From Leptospira saintgironsiae (GTDB taxonomy: Bacteria; Spirochaetota; Leptospiria; Leptospirales; Leptospiraceae), in assembly GCF_002811765.1 (NCBI RefSeq), contig NZ_NPDR01000003.1:1-64000 (forward strand): a stretch of 64,000 bases of DNA. Reading direction: 5' to 3'. Position 1 is the first letter of the stretch. The number at the start of each line of letters is the position of its first letter. The position numbers and the translations under genes were made by a program. The notes under the pieces are model-generated. The model worked only from the letters and a program-made list of their open reading frames with translations. It had not been told where the DNA came from and made no database searches. Positions 10,301 through 18,514 of this stretch are shown one piece after another.

Positions 10301-11862
10301 GTTCCTTAATGGGATTTCCTGGCGATTTTGGAAACTATACATTGGGTTGCGTTCATAGTTGGTCTTCCACACCGTTATTTAATTCAACTACCGAGAATGG
10401 CCTTACATTAAAGAAACGTTTTGCAAATGAGACGCTAACAGGAAATCTGAAAAAAGAATATTTAAGAAAAATAGAGTCTGAAAAAAGAGAAAATACTCCA
10501 ATTACGAAAGACAAACTATTAGAATTTATTAGCTGGGACGATGAAGAATACAAACGTATTTTTGAGGTTAGTCGAAAGGAACAGGAAGACTTTGATAAGA
10601 GAGTGAATGAACGGTTAAATGTAGAGCAAAAAGAATATTATCTCTGGATTTCTGGGTTAAGTGACGATAGGCCAGCAGCTTTTAGTAAAAAATTGGCACA
10701 AAGATGGATTTGTAAACGAGCTCATGAATTCGGTTGGAGCGAAGAGCTGTTTGCTGATTTTGAAAGAAATTGTTCATTCGGTAGAGGTGGCGGGCCTAGC
10801 GGTGGAGCTATGGAACGTGTCGGGAAAAAATATCAATGGATGGCATTCCATGAGTTTTTAGCGAGACTTTCAGATAATTATCATTGGATTAATCGGGGCT
10901 ACGTGGATATTACTGATGATGATATCTATGAAGGCCCCTGGCAAATTTTCAAACGAGATATTGATCCAACTTTATGGGCAAGGCAGAGTGGTGAATATAA
11001 AACATTTCACAATGAGCAGTGTACTTGGTGGCAACCTTATAAATTTCCATTTCCAAAAGAAAATAACCACGCGAGTAAAACAAACTTCTTATGGGATGAA
11101 GATGTTATACCTGATTTCTCTGATTTGCTTCAAAGAAGGATGCCTTCCGATAATTCTAGTTGGTTGGTTTTGCATGGGTTTTGGTCTGAAAATAAGAAAT
11201 ATATTGATATCGAATCTGAGAGCCCAGAACTTGATGGGTGGTTCAGGATTAACTCTGTTTTGATCCGCAAAGGAGATTACGACTCATTAGTTAAAGGCGT
11301 TGAGGAAAAAACACTTTGTGATCCTCATATCGTAAGCGTTCATTCAACTCAACATCAAGGTTTCTTCGGAGAATACCCGTGGCATCCAATATATCGCCAT
11401 ATATATGATTGGATAGAGCCGGAAGAGAGCGATAGTGATAAGATTGCCGTTAAACACTTTATCCCTTATTCCACATATGAATGGGAAGCTGGCAATCATG
11501 ACTATTCTCTCAATCATTCACTTCAAATTCAATTACCAGCTAAGGAGATAATTCAGGGAATGGGCTTAACTAGAACTTTAGGCAAGCTTGGGACCTGGGA
11601 ACAAAAAGGGAAACTTGTTTTTATTGATCCGAGTATAGAAGAATATGGCCCTTCATATGCATTAATGCAAACTGATACATTACAGAAATGGCTTGAAGAA
11701 AATGGTTTTGAAATTGTCTGGCTAATCGGGGGAGAAAAACTAATGTTTCTTTCTGGTCCAGGGCGATTTTTTGGTCGTTTAATTTACAGCGGTGTATTCA
11801 AAATTGAAGATGGAAAACCTATCGGAAAAATATGGTGTGATAGGGAAGAACCAATAAAATGA
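7345..11862 (+). CDS. Mrr-like nuclease/STAND NTPase (Avs-like)
   Basis: This is a 1505-residue protein with the layout effector-NTPase-sensor. Residues 1-160 resemble an Mrr-type PD-(D/E)xK nuclease: Glu20 in FEELV, Asp47 in GSGGDAGVE, and Gln65-x-Lys67 in GWQVKYF, the QxK variant typical of Mrr. Residues ~340-640 form a STAND P-loop NTPase: Walker A GEAGIGKS (354-361), Walker [11 protein letters not shown] (425-434), and an arginine-bearing FSCRSTY strand (461-467). A winged-helix-like region continues near [17 protein letters not shown]. The C-terminal ~800 residues would be the target sensor; I see no clear TPR repeats. Avs4 anti-phage proteins are known to combine an Mrr nuclease with STAND and a long sensor, and this resembles them in layout only. 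It may work with the HEPN gene upstream. I expect DNA degradation after phage-protein recognition, which is inference. Confidence 0.82.
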   Translation: MEINFSNIRTHNGSKNSGFEELVCQLAHLQRPNNGKLFVRKEGSGGDAGVECYWVIDDNTEIGWQVKYFPDGLNASRWKQIEESFSTALEKHPNLNHYIVCLPIDKADSRKIGKGGKLVVSVEDEWNKRIQEWEDQAKKIGREIKFSFWGKHEITTFLTIDDPLYSGRALYWFNEPFLGSEIFRNIAKRSKDSLGERYSPEFHVDLPIVRSFDGLSLNSSWWELLREKKSALRKIALEVISFLKKESENGNTSLESEKVEILSKLFKLINDEFEAGIKYKDFHKRISEITSSIEKFSKFYTNFYQTAYNAIDWSQKKEISKSSFFKLESEINDLEYFVNQKTNLSRAKSALLHGEAGIGKSHFLCDLSLSRINENLPTIFLLGAQYCGGNPNDFIKESLDLQSYRTSQVLGAIDAAGEASRTRALIVIDAINEGNYRNDWHDRITGFLSDLSEFSNIAILFSCRSTYLDYILPESATENQLPRLEHNGFRGHEHRAAEIFLSQQGISKPSAPILAPEFTNPLFLKTCCRAIKQNGQNSFPKGLNSITSLFDYYVESIEKIVARKKKFNFQEKIVRSTLIEISSKLLPDNLEGLPVQEARKLVNGYDPYQNSGETLFEILLDEGILSEDVSHKKEKWGELIIRFTYERFSDYFIAQQLLDKVVDIELAFSDKGSIYELLKENGYYSFAGIFEALAIIIAEKFNRELEDLLPHDIEVARWQLDETFQNTVLWRSPSSFTERTFEILNNLDYHLSIDPALDILLKLSTEPNHPWNAELLHRNLIDKEIAERDQFWSIHIAYGDSSEEDNDYESIIRTIIEWSFSGEINSAEEERVRLCSVILIWFLTTPNRKIRDRSTKSLVRILAFFPKLVVDLLEKFSSINDTYLSERLYAIAYGVVCNINNEDVIRNISDCTYSLIFKEGETIPHLLLRDYARGILERALSLGILSSEINPEKFRPPYKISSQFQIPTIDDINKIEGDEFSSRIKSSLMGFPGDFGNYTLGCVHSWSSTPLFNSTTENGLTLKKRFANETLTGNLKKEYLRKIESEKRENTPITKDKLLEFISWDDEEYKRIFEVSRKEQEDFDKRVNERLNVEQKEYYLWISGLSDDRPAAFSKKLAQRWICKRAHEFGWSEELFADFERNCSFGRGGGPSGGAMERVGKKYQWMAFHEFLARLSDNYHWINRGYVDITDDDIYEGPWQIFKRDIDPTLWARQSGEYKTFHNEQCTWWQPYKFPFPKENNHASKTNFLWDEDVIPDFSDLLQRRMPSDNSSWLVLHGFWSENKKYIDIESESPELDGWFRINSVLIRKGDYDSLVKGVEEKTLCDPHIVSVHSTQHQGFFGEYPWHPIYRHIYDWIEPEESDSDKIAVKHFIPYSTYEWEAGNHDYSLNHSLQIQLPAKEIIQGMGLTRTLGKLGTWEQKGKLVFIDPSIEEYGPSYALMQTDTLQKWLEENGFEIVWLIGGEKLMFLSGPGRFFGRLIYSGVFKIEDGKPIGKIWCDREEPIK

Positions 11863-11881
11863 AGAACTAAATTTATTTATT

Positions 11882-12085
11882 TTAAAAATCAAATAAATCC
11901 TTAGGCTTCACTTTCAATCTTTTAGAAATCCGAAACAAAGTATTCACATTCGGATTAGTCCGGCCATTCTCTATTTCTTGAATCGTTCTGAAATGAACAG
12001 CGAAATCTCCTTCATCCATATCTTCCTGAGTTAATCCGGCAGCAAGTCTATGTTTCTTTATTTTTAAATGCGAATTGATTTTCCC
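11882..12085 (-). pseudogene. 5'-truncated XRE-family HTH regulator
   Basis: The minus strand encodes 67 codons ending KVKPKDLFDF and a stop at 11882, containing LAAGLTQEDMDEGDF, HFRTIQEIENGRTNPN and VNTLFRISKRLKV. This is a clean XRE/Cro helix-turn-helix. The frame is closed by a TGA at 12086-12088 just upstream, and no ATG, GTG or TTG start lies before the HTH, so the 5' end is lost or uses an unusual start. It is clearly related to the relic at 5406-5613 (shared GLTQED and the NPNVNTL / SNVTIHTL region). It sits antisense in the gap after the STAND gene. It could have repressed the neighbouring modules, but that is speculation. Confidence 0.75.
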
Positions 12086-12164
12086 TCAGAGTCTATGCAG
12101 TTGACTTTGGGTTTTATTAAGGCTAAAGCTTGGAAGAGCTAATTTCAGAACGGAATTTAAAAAA

Positions 12165-12188
12165 CTTCGTTGACTGCGTCCTACGAAG
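12165..12188 (-). terminator. Weak minus-strand terminator-like hairpin
   Basis: On the minus strand CTTCGT and ACGAAG pair across a 12-base loop and are followed directly by TTTTTT. The stem is only six pairs, so this is a weak candidate. It would protect the HTH relic from antisense transcription. The rest of the stretch 12086-12238 holds nothing I can identify, apart from an AGAGG ribosome-binding site just before 12239. Confidence 0.3.
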
Positions 12189-12238
12189 AATTTAATTTCC
12201 GCCAGACCAAAGAGCATTTTTCTCGTATTAGAGGCTGA

Positions 12239-12985
12239 ATGGATAATAAAAAATTTATTAAAGAACTCATGAGATATGGAACTGAAAAATACGGCTTACT
12301 TTACGACCGTTGGGTAATCTTTGGGGTAAGAGGTATTGACTTCTTAAAAGAAATACTTGTAAATAACGATGCGATCAATGAATATAATGATGCTATTTTT
12401 TTGGTTAAAAATCCGAACAACGGTGTATTGGAATATAAGACGTATTCAGCCACAATTGATCCAGGACGTTATTGGCTGGTAAATCCAATGAATCCTAGCG
12501 GTACGGCAAGGATAGTTGAAGGAATCTATAAATATAAATTAGGTATGCATCGCGGACATAAGGCCTTAAATCAATATGCTAAAGTTACCGTTAACCGATA
12601 CGCAATTCATCAAGGCTCAGAGCCCTGGTTTCGATGGAAAGACGAAACTCCAGCGGTCACGCAAACCGATTTTTTTGCGATCGATATTCACGCGAAAGGT
12701 AGCTCTTCTAAATTTGTAGAAATGGCAAGTGCTGGTTGCACGGTAATAAATTCTACTTGGACAGATACTGGGTGGAGGGATTTTTATTCCACCGTAGAGG
12801 CAGCTTTGTCTTTGAGGCAATACATTTGTTATTGTGTTTTGGACCAAAGTTCCGCGATTTCTATTTTGAATTCTGAAAAAATTCGAACAGAAAAAGAGAC
12901 CTTCGTAATGAGACAGGAAGTAAATTCCGGACAGAAGAAGTCTTTTTTCTTCTTTTTAAAAAATATTTTTTCATTTCTGAGATAA
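12239..12985 (+). CDS. Possible L,D-transpeptidase-like cell-wall enzyme
   Basis: This 248-residue protein starts at an ATG seven bases after AGAGG. The core holds TDFFAIDIHAKG followed by MASAGCTVIN: a His, about 13 residues, then Ser/Ala-x-Gly-Cys. This resembles the His/Cys catalytic signature of YkuD-type L,D-transpeptidases and of related phage-associated peptidoglycan enzymes. The region before it (TYSATIDPGRYWLVNPMNPSG and MHRGHKALNQYAKVTVNRY) also fits such proteins, which read a crossover strand before the catalytic loop. The C-terminus ends in a short hydrophobic FFFFLKNIFSFL segment, perhaps a membrane anchor. It lies just before the tail genes in the same direction. Inference: lysis or cell-wall enzyme of the tail element. 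It could instead be unrelated cargo. Confidence 0.5.
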   Translation: MDNKKFIKELMRYGTEKYGLLYDRWVIFGVRGIDFLKEILVNNDAINEYNDAIFLVKNPNNGVLEYKTYSATIDPGRYWLVNPMNPSGTARIVEGIYKYKLGMHRGHKALNQYAKVTVNRYAIHQGSEPWFRWKDETPAVTQTDFFAIDIHAKGSSSKFVEMASAGCTVINSTWTDTGWRDFYSTVEAALSLRQYICYCVLDQSSAISILNSEKIRTEKETFVMRQEVNSGQKKSFFFFLKNIFSFLR

Positions 12986-13028
12986 GCAAGACGTAATTTC
13001 TGTATAGCCTGCTTTTAATTTCGAGTTC

Positions 13029-13061
13029 GAGATTACTTAACGTTAATTATTAAGTAATCTC
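13029..13061. promoter_or_regulatory. Perfect 12-bp inverted repeat in AT-rich gap
   Basis: GAGATTACTTAA at 13029-13040 and TTAAGTAATCTC at 13050-13061 are exact reverse complements around a 9-base centre. The gap 12986-13321 holds no gene I can support and is very AT-rich, with T-tracts from 13079 onward. The repeat could be a terminator for the preceding gene, although no T-run follows it closely. It could equally be an operator or a hairpin leader for the tail operon that starts downstream. Confidence 0.55.
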
Positions 13062-13321
13062 AAATATTGATTTCCTTTCTTTTTCCCCAAATTGGATAAG
13101 ATTTTGTTTTTTTTTGAAAAAAATATTATTTGGACCTTTTTTTACTTGAAAGGTGTCTTACGTTTTAATATTTCTCGTTATCTTTATAAAATGAAATAAA
13201 TTTGTGTAAATTATATTTATTATAGATATTATGCGTCTTTTTGGCTTATTTCGTTTTATTTTAACGTTTAGGAATTTTGTGCATTGGCTTTTTTATATTT
13301 TTGCGATGGATTGAGCTTTTA

Positions 13322-13855
13322 ATGATTCCAGCTACAGTGATGACTGCGCTTATTACAAAAATCCAAAATGATACTTCGGTTGTTCTGATTAAATATGATC
13401 AAAATCAAGCGACTTACCCATTTGGAACGTATCGGTCTTCTTCCTGTTCTGTAGAATCCGCCTATAAGAGTATCCGATCCAGCGCAGAGAAGGCGGATGA
13501 TCCAACAACCATAGTACAGACGCGGTTCGAGAAATACCAAGATACATATTCATTCAATTTTTTTGATACACAAAGTCTGGAAAATGCAAGGTCGATTGCG
13601 ATGAATGTTTTTTACTGGTTCGATTTTCCAGACAATCGGTCTTTTTGTAAAGAACTCTTCCTTATTCCCAGACTTACTGCCACAGTTATTCAAGATCGTA
13701 GCACATATAAAGACTCCGCTTGGCTTTACCAAGTTGGTTTCGACATGAGGTTGGATTACACCAATGAAGTGATTTTGGAAATCGAAAAAATTTCCAAAAT
13801 CCAAATCGAAGAAAATTTCGGAAATCATACTGAAAATCTAGAAGTAGAGGTTTAA
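13322..13855 (+). CDS. Phage neck/tail terminator protein, LIC_12616-type
   Basis: The protein resembles the LIC_12616-like family (named from Leptospira), which corresponds to neck or tail-terminator subunits capping contractile tails. From the ATG at 13322 it has 177 residues; an in-frame ATG at 13340 (MTALITKIQ) is an alternative start, and an upstream one exists at 13277. Visible features are the N-terminal helix with ALITKIQ, a YPFGTYRSSS loop, and the C-terminal strand WLYQVGFDMRLDYTNEV that often ends such proteins. The gene comes four bases before the sheath gene and opens the tail operon. Placement directly upstream of the sheath supports the role. The start is uncertain. Confidence 0.65.
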   Translation: MIPATVMTALITKIQNDTSVVLIKYDQNQATYPFGTYRSSSCSVESAYKSIRSSAEKADDPTTIVQTRFEKYQDTYSFNFFDTQSLENARSIAMNVFYWFDFPDNRSFCKELFLIPRLTATVIQDRSTYKDSAWLYQVGFDMRLDYTNEVILEIEKISKIQIEENFGNHTENLEVEV

Positions 13856-13858
13856 CAA

Positions 13859-14887
13859 ATGGCATTTATTAATGATATCGTAATAGATATCACTCGGGGA
13901 ACCCAAGGGTTAACACAAAAGTCCTTTCGTCCGTTGATTTTAAAAGCGGGCGATAGTTCTGCGACTGCTTTAACTAAACATATCGTTTCAGATATCACTG
14001 ACGTTGTTTCGGCAGGATTCGCTTCGGGAGACGATGTGTATAAGATGGCTGCGGCTATGCTCGCGCAATCTCCGAAGCCGCAAGATATTATGATTGCGGT
14101 TTCTCCTGATGCGATCGCCGATGCGTTAGACGACCTTAGGGAATTGGATGATAATTTTTATTCGGTTTGTATTACATCAAGAACCACTGCAGATTTGAAT
14201 GTGGCTGGAACTTGGGCTAATTCTAATAAAAAATTCTTCTTCGGCTGTTCTTCCGATCCAGGCGCCCTCACTGGCAGGAATGTGGATCGGGAAGCCTATT
14301 TGATCCATAATAATAGCCCCGCCGATTTTCCTGAATGTGCATGGGTGGGGCAAAATTTACCTAAACAGCCGGGATCCGTAACTTTCAAGTGGAAACGATT
14401 AAACGGACAAAATGCATCCACGTTCACGAAGACACAATTGACAACGATTAGGACAAGTCAGGGGCAAGCATTGCAGGAAATGTCTGGAGCAATTTACGTA
14501 AATGAAGGAACAAGCACTTCCGGAGAGTTTATTGATATAGTCGTCGGACAGGATTGGGTCGAGGATCAATTGCAAAGCGAATTACTTTCCTTATTCTTAA
14601 ATAATGAAAAGATTGCCATGGATGATTCTGGAATCGCGCAAGTAGAGGGTGTTGTGCGTAATGTATTAAAGAGAGCAGGGGATGCCGGTATTGTCGCTAA
14701 AGCGACTTCCGAAGATGATCTAAAGTTATCGGATGATAAGATTTACATGAGCCAAGTTTTTGTTCCAAGGAGAGCTGACCTTTCAGTTACTGATCGTGCC
14801 AATCGAGAATTGAAGGGGATTACGTTTATATATTATCTTGCCGGGGCTATCCATAAAGTGAACGTGAATGGCTTAATTACTGTTTAA
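13859..14887 (+). CDS. Contractile tail sheath protein (DUF3383-like)
   Basis: This 342-residue protein matches DUF3383-type sheath subunits of myophage tails. The start is an ATG after AGAGG. Seen in the sequence: an N-terminal strand INDIVIDIT, a phage-sheath-like central domain with MAAAMLAQSPKPQDIMIAV (the part that defines polymerising sheath monomers) and NFYSVCITSR, and a C-terminal KGITFIYYLAGAIHKVNVNG strand. That last strand is expected to insert into the next subunit. The presence of a sheath shows that the tail is contractile. The next gene starts 12 bases downstream with a strong AAGGAG, consistent with high expression of tube protein. Confidence 0.85.
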   Translation: MAFINDIVIDITRGTQGLTQKSFRPLILKAGDSSATALTKHIVSDITDVVSAGFASGDDVYKMAAAMLAQSPKPQDIMIAVSPDAIADALDDLRELDDNFYSVCITSRTTADLNVAGTWANSNKKFFFGCSSDPGALTGRNVDREAYLIHNNSPADFPECAWVGQNLPKQPGSVTFKWKRLNGQNASTFTKTQLTTIRTSQGQALQEMSGAIYVNEGTSTSGEFIDIVVGQDWVEDQLQSELLSLFLNNEKIAMDDSGIAQVEGVVRNVLKRAGDAGIVAKATSEDDLKLSDDKIYMSQVFVPRRADLSVTDRANRELKGITFIYYLAGAIHKVNVNGLITV

Positions 14888-14899
14888 GGAGTTTTAATA

Positions 14900-15319
14900 A
14901 TGGCTACGAAATTTTTAGGAACATACGATCCAAATGCAGTTACTCTTTCTATTTCTGGAAGGTTAGTTTCGGGTTTTTTTGACGGAACTTTTATCTCTGT
15001 TAAGAGAAGTGATAGTGAGAATTATAAAACGCATGTTGGAGCAAGAGGGGAAGTTTCTCGAACTAAGAATAATGATACTTCTGGGCAGATCACTTTTACT
15101 TTAAAGGGAACAGCTCCGGATAACGCATTTTTGGATTTGGTAAAACAGCTGCCGAATACATTTCCAGTTATGGTGAAGAATAATTCGGATGGAAAATTTG
15201 TAGCAGTAGCAAGCCAGGCTTGGGTGATGACCGATCCGGATAAGGAGTTCGGTGTGGAAGAGTCAGGTGTCGAATGGGTTCTTATGTGCGCTGATTTGAA
15301 TAAATCGCATCTATCGTAA
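14900..15319 (+). CDS. Tail tube protein (DUF3277/KPP10-like)
   Basis: This 139-residue structural protein resembles DUF3277/KPP10-type tail-tube subunits. It follows the sheath gene as usual in myophage operons and has an AAGGAG ribosome-binding site. The sequence is rich in beta strands: VTLSISGRLVSGF, FISVKRSDSENY, SGQITFTLKGTAPDN and a C-terminal VEWVLMCAD strand. Together with the SRTKNNDTSGQITFTL block this is characteristic of the tube fold that stacks into hexameric rings around the tape measure. It likely forms the inner tube ejected on contraction. Confidence 0.8.
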   Translation: MATKFLGTYDPNAVTLSISGRLVSGFFDGTFISVKRSDSENYKTHVGARGEVSRTKNNDTSGQITFTLKGTAPDNAFLDLVKQLPNTFPVMVKNNSDGKFVAVASQAWVMTDPDKEFGVEESGVEWVLMCADLNKSHLS

Positions 15320-15403
15320 AAAAAAACATTTCGATTGTTTCGGTTTCATTTTCGAATTTCGAAACGTGCGAAAAATCTATATATAAAAGTAAGGAATTAT
15401 AAT

Positions 15404-15808
15404 ATGTCGGCCTATCAAGAAACGATTTTCGTTAATGGAAAAGAGTATATTCTCCAGCATCCTGGATCGAAGGAATGGATAAAACTTAAATCTAAAATGT
15501 TCAAAATTGCGGATGGGAATATGGATCTTTCTGTTATCCTTGAATATTGTTTCGATCACGTTGTTTTTCCTGGAAAAGGAGCTGCCAAATTGTCGATCGA
15601 CGGGCCTCTTGCTCCTGATGGCAGACCGACAATTTTACAGCAAGCCGAATTAAAATCCTGGATCAGGGAACTTGAGGAGGTGTGGGAGATTATTCTTCCC
15701 CGATTTCTTAGAGGGGAGTTGGAGCCCGGATTTTCCTGGCCAGAAAATGGATCTCGCAACGGTAAAGTGGCTCTTGCAAATCAATCGTCTAGAGGAAATT
15801 CGGCTTAA
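15404..15808 (+). CDS. Tail assembly chaperone, N-terminal product
   Basis: This 134-residue protein starts at the ATG at 15404 (MSAYQETIFVNG); earlier in-frame codons lack a ribosome-binding site. It is placed between tube and tape measure, where tail assembly chaperones (lambda gpG/T, Mu gp41/42) are found. It contains VNGKEYILQHPGSKEWIKL and a helical C-terminal half. Its 3' end overlaps the next gene by 62 bases. The downstream frame is +1 relative to this one, so a -2 or +1 shift would fuse the two. Function comes from position and architecture; the sequence itself is not strongly diagnostic. Confidence 0.6.
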   Translation: MSAYQETIFVNGKEYILQHPGSKEWIKLKSKMFKIADGNMDLSVILEYCFDHVVFPGKGAAKLSIDGPLAPDGRPTILQQAELKSWIRELEEVWEIILPRFLRGELEPGFSWPENGSRNGKVALANQSSRGNSA

Positions 15809-15977
15809 GCAGGAGTTGGATGAAGAGATTGCAATTTGGAGACCGGTAGTAAACGGAATTCTTACGTATACGGAAGCCTGTGCGATGCATCCGAAAGAAT
15901 TAGCAAAAGCGAATATTCTAGTAGATCGAATGATTAAAGAGCAAAAGCAAGCTTCGAATAAATCTCGGGGAAAATGA
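15747..15977 (+). CDS. Tail assembly chaperone, downstream overlapping frame
   Basis: This short helical protein (76 residues from the ATG at 15747, MDLATVKWLLQ) overlaps the preceding gene by 62 bases and ends four bases before the tape-measure gene. An open frame reaches upstream to 15672, so it could also be made only as a frameshift extension of the gene before it. The core IWRPVVNGILTYTEACAMHPKELAKANILVDRM resembles the second part of tail chaperone pairs, which binds the tape measure during assembly. No independent strong ribosome-binding site is visible, which favours translational coupling or frameshifting. Confidence 0.55.
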   Translation: MDLATVKWLLQINRLEEIRLKQELDEEIAIWRPVVNGILTYTEACAMHPKELAKANILVDRMIKEQKQASNKSRGK

Positions 15978-15981
15978 TCGG

Positions 15982-17592
15982 ATGGCGGAAGAGATCCAAA
16001 TTAATTACGAGTTTGTCTACCTGAGCAAGGGATTTAAAGAATTTGTCCGCTTGAATACTACTTTTAAAAAAACTTCTATAGAATTAAAACAGTTGGGAGA
16101 AACTGCGAAGGCATCTTCAAAAAGTTTTAAGGATTTATCAGAGCAATATAAGAATATTGGAAAATTTGCTTCTGGCGTTGCAAATGCCTTTTCTTCGTTG
16201 ATTGGAACATCCGATGCGAACAATCAATTGGAAAAGCAAAGGCTTTTATTAAAACATTTGGCCGGAAGTGGTTACGGAGAACTCCAGAAAGCGATTCGAA
16301 AAACCGTATCATTGTCGAAGAATACGTCATCAGAAAAATCCCTTTTAGAAGCTAGCAAGGCAGCTTTAGAAAATAAAGTATCCATCGATTTTGTAAATCA
16401 ATCCCTTGAAACTTTTCAAAAGATTTCCGTTGTAACGGGTCAGAGTCTAACGGATCTCTACAAACTTCCAGAAAGTGAAAGAAATAAACTTCTGGCTCAA
16501 TATACGCAAGATCAAGCAAGTGCAATGAAGCTACAAAGTGAATTTAATCTAGTGATCAATTCGGGAGTATATGTACAAGAGCAGTATGATAATTCACTAT
16601 TAAAGTTACAGCAAACTTTGAGTAAGGCTTTACTTCCTGCAGTTATTCCTCTAGTGGATGCATTCTCTTCTATTGTGGAATATTTTACGGATGCTACTAA
16701 TGGCTCAGAACGTTTGCAAGTGGCTTTTATCCTGTTGGAATCATTGGTAACCGGTTTGGCGGTAGCTGCTAGTTATTTCGGTGTCTCCTTATTGCCTCCT
16801 GTAATTGTTTCTACTTTAGCGTGGGCCTCTGCGACTTGGGCTGCAATTGCACCATTACTTCCAGCGATTGCAGCAGGGATAGCTTTGGGCTTAGTCATTG
16901 CGGGAATTACTTTGGTTATTCGAGATTTATTTTCCTGGTTGGATGGTGGAGAGTCGGTTATTGGAAAATTCTTTATGCCATTTTCCGAATTTAAAGGAAA
17001 AGTTTCTAAATGGATCGGTGAAGGGGTGGATTGGATCCGAAATTCATTTAATTCTCTTTTAGGTTTCGCGAAAACCTACGGAAAGTATTTAGTCATGGCC
17101 ATCTTTCCGGTTTCACTTATCTATTTTTACTTCGAGGATATTAAAAAAGCTTTAAATAGTTTTGTGGATTGGATTGCAAACGCATTTTCTTCCATTAACT
17201 GGAGCAATTTATTCCCTAGTTGGGTTTTGGATGCTGCCCATTCTTTATCCAGTTTAGCTGGAGTGGGAGGAGGGGGAAATTCTACCGGCGTGGCTGCTGG
17301 AACTGTTAGGATGGATGGTAGTAGAGCTTCTGGTGGGATAGTATCTGCGGGAAAATCATATTTGGTCGGAGAAAGAGGACCTGAGTTATTCACACCTGGT
17401 AGTTCCGGTAAAATTATACGCAATGGATCAGGCAGCAGCTCTGTCGTTGTGCAAAGTGTAGTTGGAACTCTAACAGTTAATGTTACCGGCTCTAACGAAG
17501 CCGGGGCTGAGATTAAGAAAGCCGTTATGCAGGCGTTGGATGAGCTTTCCGAAGATATTTTACCTGCTAAACTGGGACTAGCGATTACTTGA
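15982..17592 (+). CDS. Tail tape measure protein
   Basis: At 536 residues this is a short tape measure. The N-terminal ~200 residues are coiled-coil-like helices (LNTTFKKTSIELKQLGETAK). Hydrophobic segments at about 245-310 (LVTGLAVAASYFGV, PLLPAIAAGIALGLVIAGI) and near 365-380 are typical of the membrane-active part. The C-terminus holds the classic ASGGIVSAGKSYLVGERGPE motif with FTPGSSGKII and a beta-rich end (VVVQSVVGTLTVNVTG). Tape length sets tail length at roughly 1.5 angstrom per residue in known tails, so a tail of about 80 nm is expected. It lies between the chaperone pair and the baseplate genes. Confidence 0.88.
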   Translation: MAEEIQINYEFVYLSKGFKEFVRLNTTFKKTSIELKQLGETAKASSKSFKDLSEQYKNIGKFASGVANAFSSLIGTSDANNQLEKQRLLLKHLAGSGYGELQKAIRKTVSLSKNTSSEKSLLEASKAALENKVSIDFVNQSLETFQKISVVTGQSLTDLYKLPESERNKLLAQYTQDQASAMKLQSEFNLVINSGVYVQEQYDNSLLKLQQTLSKALLPAVIPLVDAFSSIVEYFTDATNGSERLQVAFILLESLVTGLAVAASYFGVSLLPPVIVSTLAWASATWAAIAPLLPAIAAGIALGLVIAGITLVIRDLFSWLDGGESVIGKFFMPFSEFKGKVSKWIGEGVDWIRNSFNSLLGFAKTYGKYLVMAIFPVSLIYFYFEDIKKALNSFVDWIANAFSSINWSNLFPSWVLDAAHSLSSLAGVGGGGNSTGVAAGTVRMDGSRASGGIVSAGKSYLVGERGPELFTPGSSGKIIRNGSGSSSVVVQSVVGTLTVNVTGSNEAGAEIKKAVMQALDELSEDILPAKLGLAIT

Positions 17593-17593
17593 T

Positions 17594-18160
17594 ATGCCTG
17601 CTTTAGTCCAAAGAGCTAAAAGTGCCCTATTTGGGGAAAGAGTCCAGGCGTATTTAAGTTCTTCTGGAACGGATTTAACTTTGGATTCAACGATATCTAT
17701 CACAAAGGACCGATCTGCCAACATAACGAGTCATGCGATCGAAAAAGGGGCCGATATCACTGACCATGTTGCCGACGAACCAATAGGCATTTCTTTAAGT
17801 GCTGTTATTTCAGATGCTGATTGGGATCCGTTAGATCCTTTAGCATTTCTTAATAAAACCGTGCGAGAACGTTTGGATCTTTTATATCAGTGGATGGACA
17901 ATAAGGAGATCGTCACTTTTTATTCTTACGATGAAGACATCGAGAATTTGATCGTCGAATCCGTTTCGGAAGAACAAACGGTAGATCTGGGCAGCGGCCG
18001 TAAATTAAGTCTTAAACTTAAAAAAATTAATATAGTCGAAGCGAAGAAAGCGGAAGTAACTTTAAAGTCTCCTGTTCCTAAGACCGGACAGGCTGCGACT
18101 GCGACTAAGCAAGTTTCCGGTAATGCCGGCGTCGGAAAGGGTGTTTGTAAAGGATTCTAA
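17594..18160 (+). CDS. Baseplate protein, Dit-like N-terminal type
   Basis: This 188-residue protein directly follows the tape measure. It has an N-terminal beta domain (LTLDSTISITKDRS, ITSHAIEKGADITDHV, EPIGISLSAVIS) seen in Dit-like or gp52-like baseplate hub proteins. A WMDNKEIVTFYSYDEDIENLIVESV block and a low-complexity KSPVPKTGQAATATKQ tail follow. These proteins attach the tube to the baseplate. Its place in the order agrees with the reduced baseplates of Pam3-like contractile tails. Confidence 0.65.
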   Translation: MPALVQRAKSALFGERVQAYLSSSGTDLTLDSTISITKDRSANITSHAIEKGADITDHVADEPIGISLSAVISDADWDPLDPLAFLNKTVRERLDLLYQWMDNKEIVTFYSYDEDIENLIVESVSEEQTVDLGSGRKLSLKLKKINIVEAKKAEVTLKSPVPKTGQAATATKQVSGNAGVGKGVCKGF

Positions 18161-18169
18161 GGACGAAGT

Positions 18170-18514
18170 ATGATCGAGGTAGAATATCTTCCTATCACTG
18201 CAAGTGAGATACCTATAGAAAAGGATTTCACTATTGGGGCAACATATTCTTTTCGATTTTTACATAATGAGAGATCTGATTTTTATACATGCATTATTCT
18301 GAACTCTGATGAAGAAATTTTATTTACGACTAAGATTTGTTATGCGAGAGAGCTTGTTGACGTTGTTGTTGATGGTTTGCAGATTAATCGTCTCATTATT
18401 CCTTTGAATCCACAAGAGATAGAGCAGGCTAGAATATTGCAAGGACAAGTAGTAAATAAACTTCTCTTTGGAAGCGATATTCTTTTGATTTTAGGCAGGT
18501 TGGTCGAGGTATGA
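18170..18514 (+). CDS. Baseplate plug protein, Pam3 gp18-like
   Basis: This is a small 114-residue beta-rich protein. It has YLPITASEIP, YSFRFLHNERSDFYTCIIL, a SDEEILFTTKICYARELVD hairpin region, and LIIPLNPQEIEQARILQG. It resembles the small plug protein between the Dit-like and hub genes in the cyanophage Pam3 baseplate and its homologues in Mu-like elements. It overlaps the following hub gene by four bases (ATGA type), a sign of tight coupling. The call is by order and general similarity. Confidence 0.55.
   Translation: MIEVEYLPITASEIPIEKDFTIGATYSFRFLHNERSDFYTCIILNSDEEILFTTKICYARELVDVVVDGLQINRLIIPLNPQEIEQARILQGQVVNKLLFGSDILLILGRLVEV

Noticed and set aside
10661..11263. Open frames of 66 and 115 codons on the plus strand
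   Set aside because: They lie inside the Mrr-STAND gene in another frame, with no ribosome-binding site and no recognisable domain.
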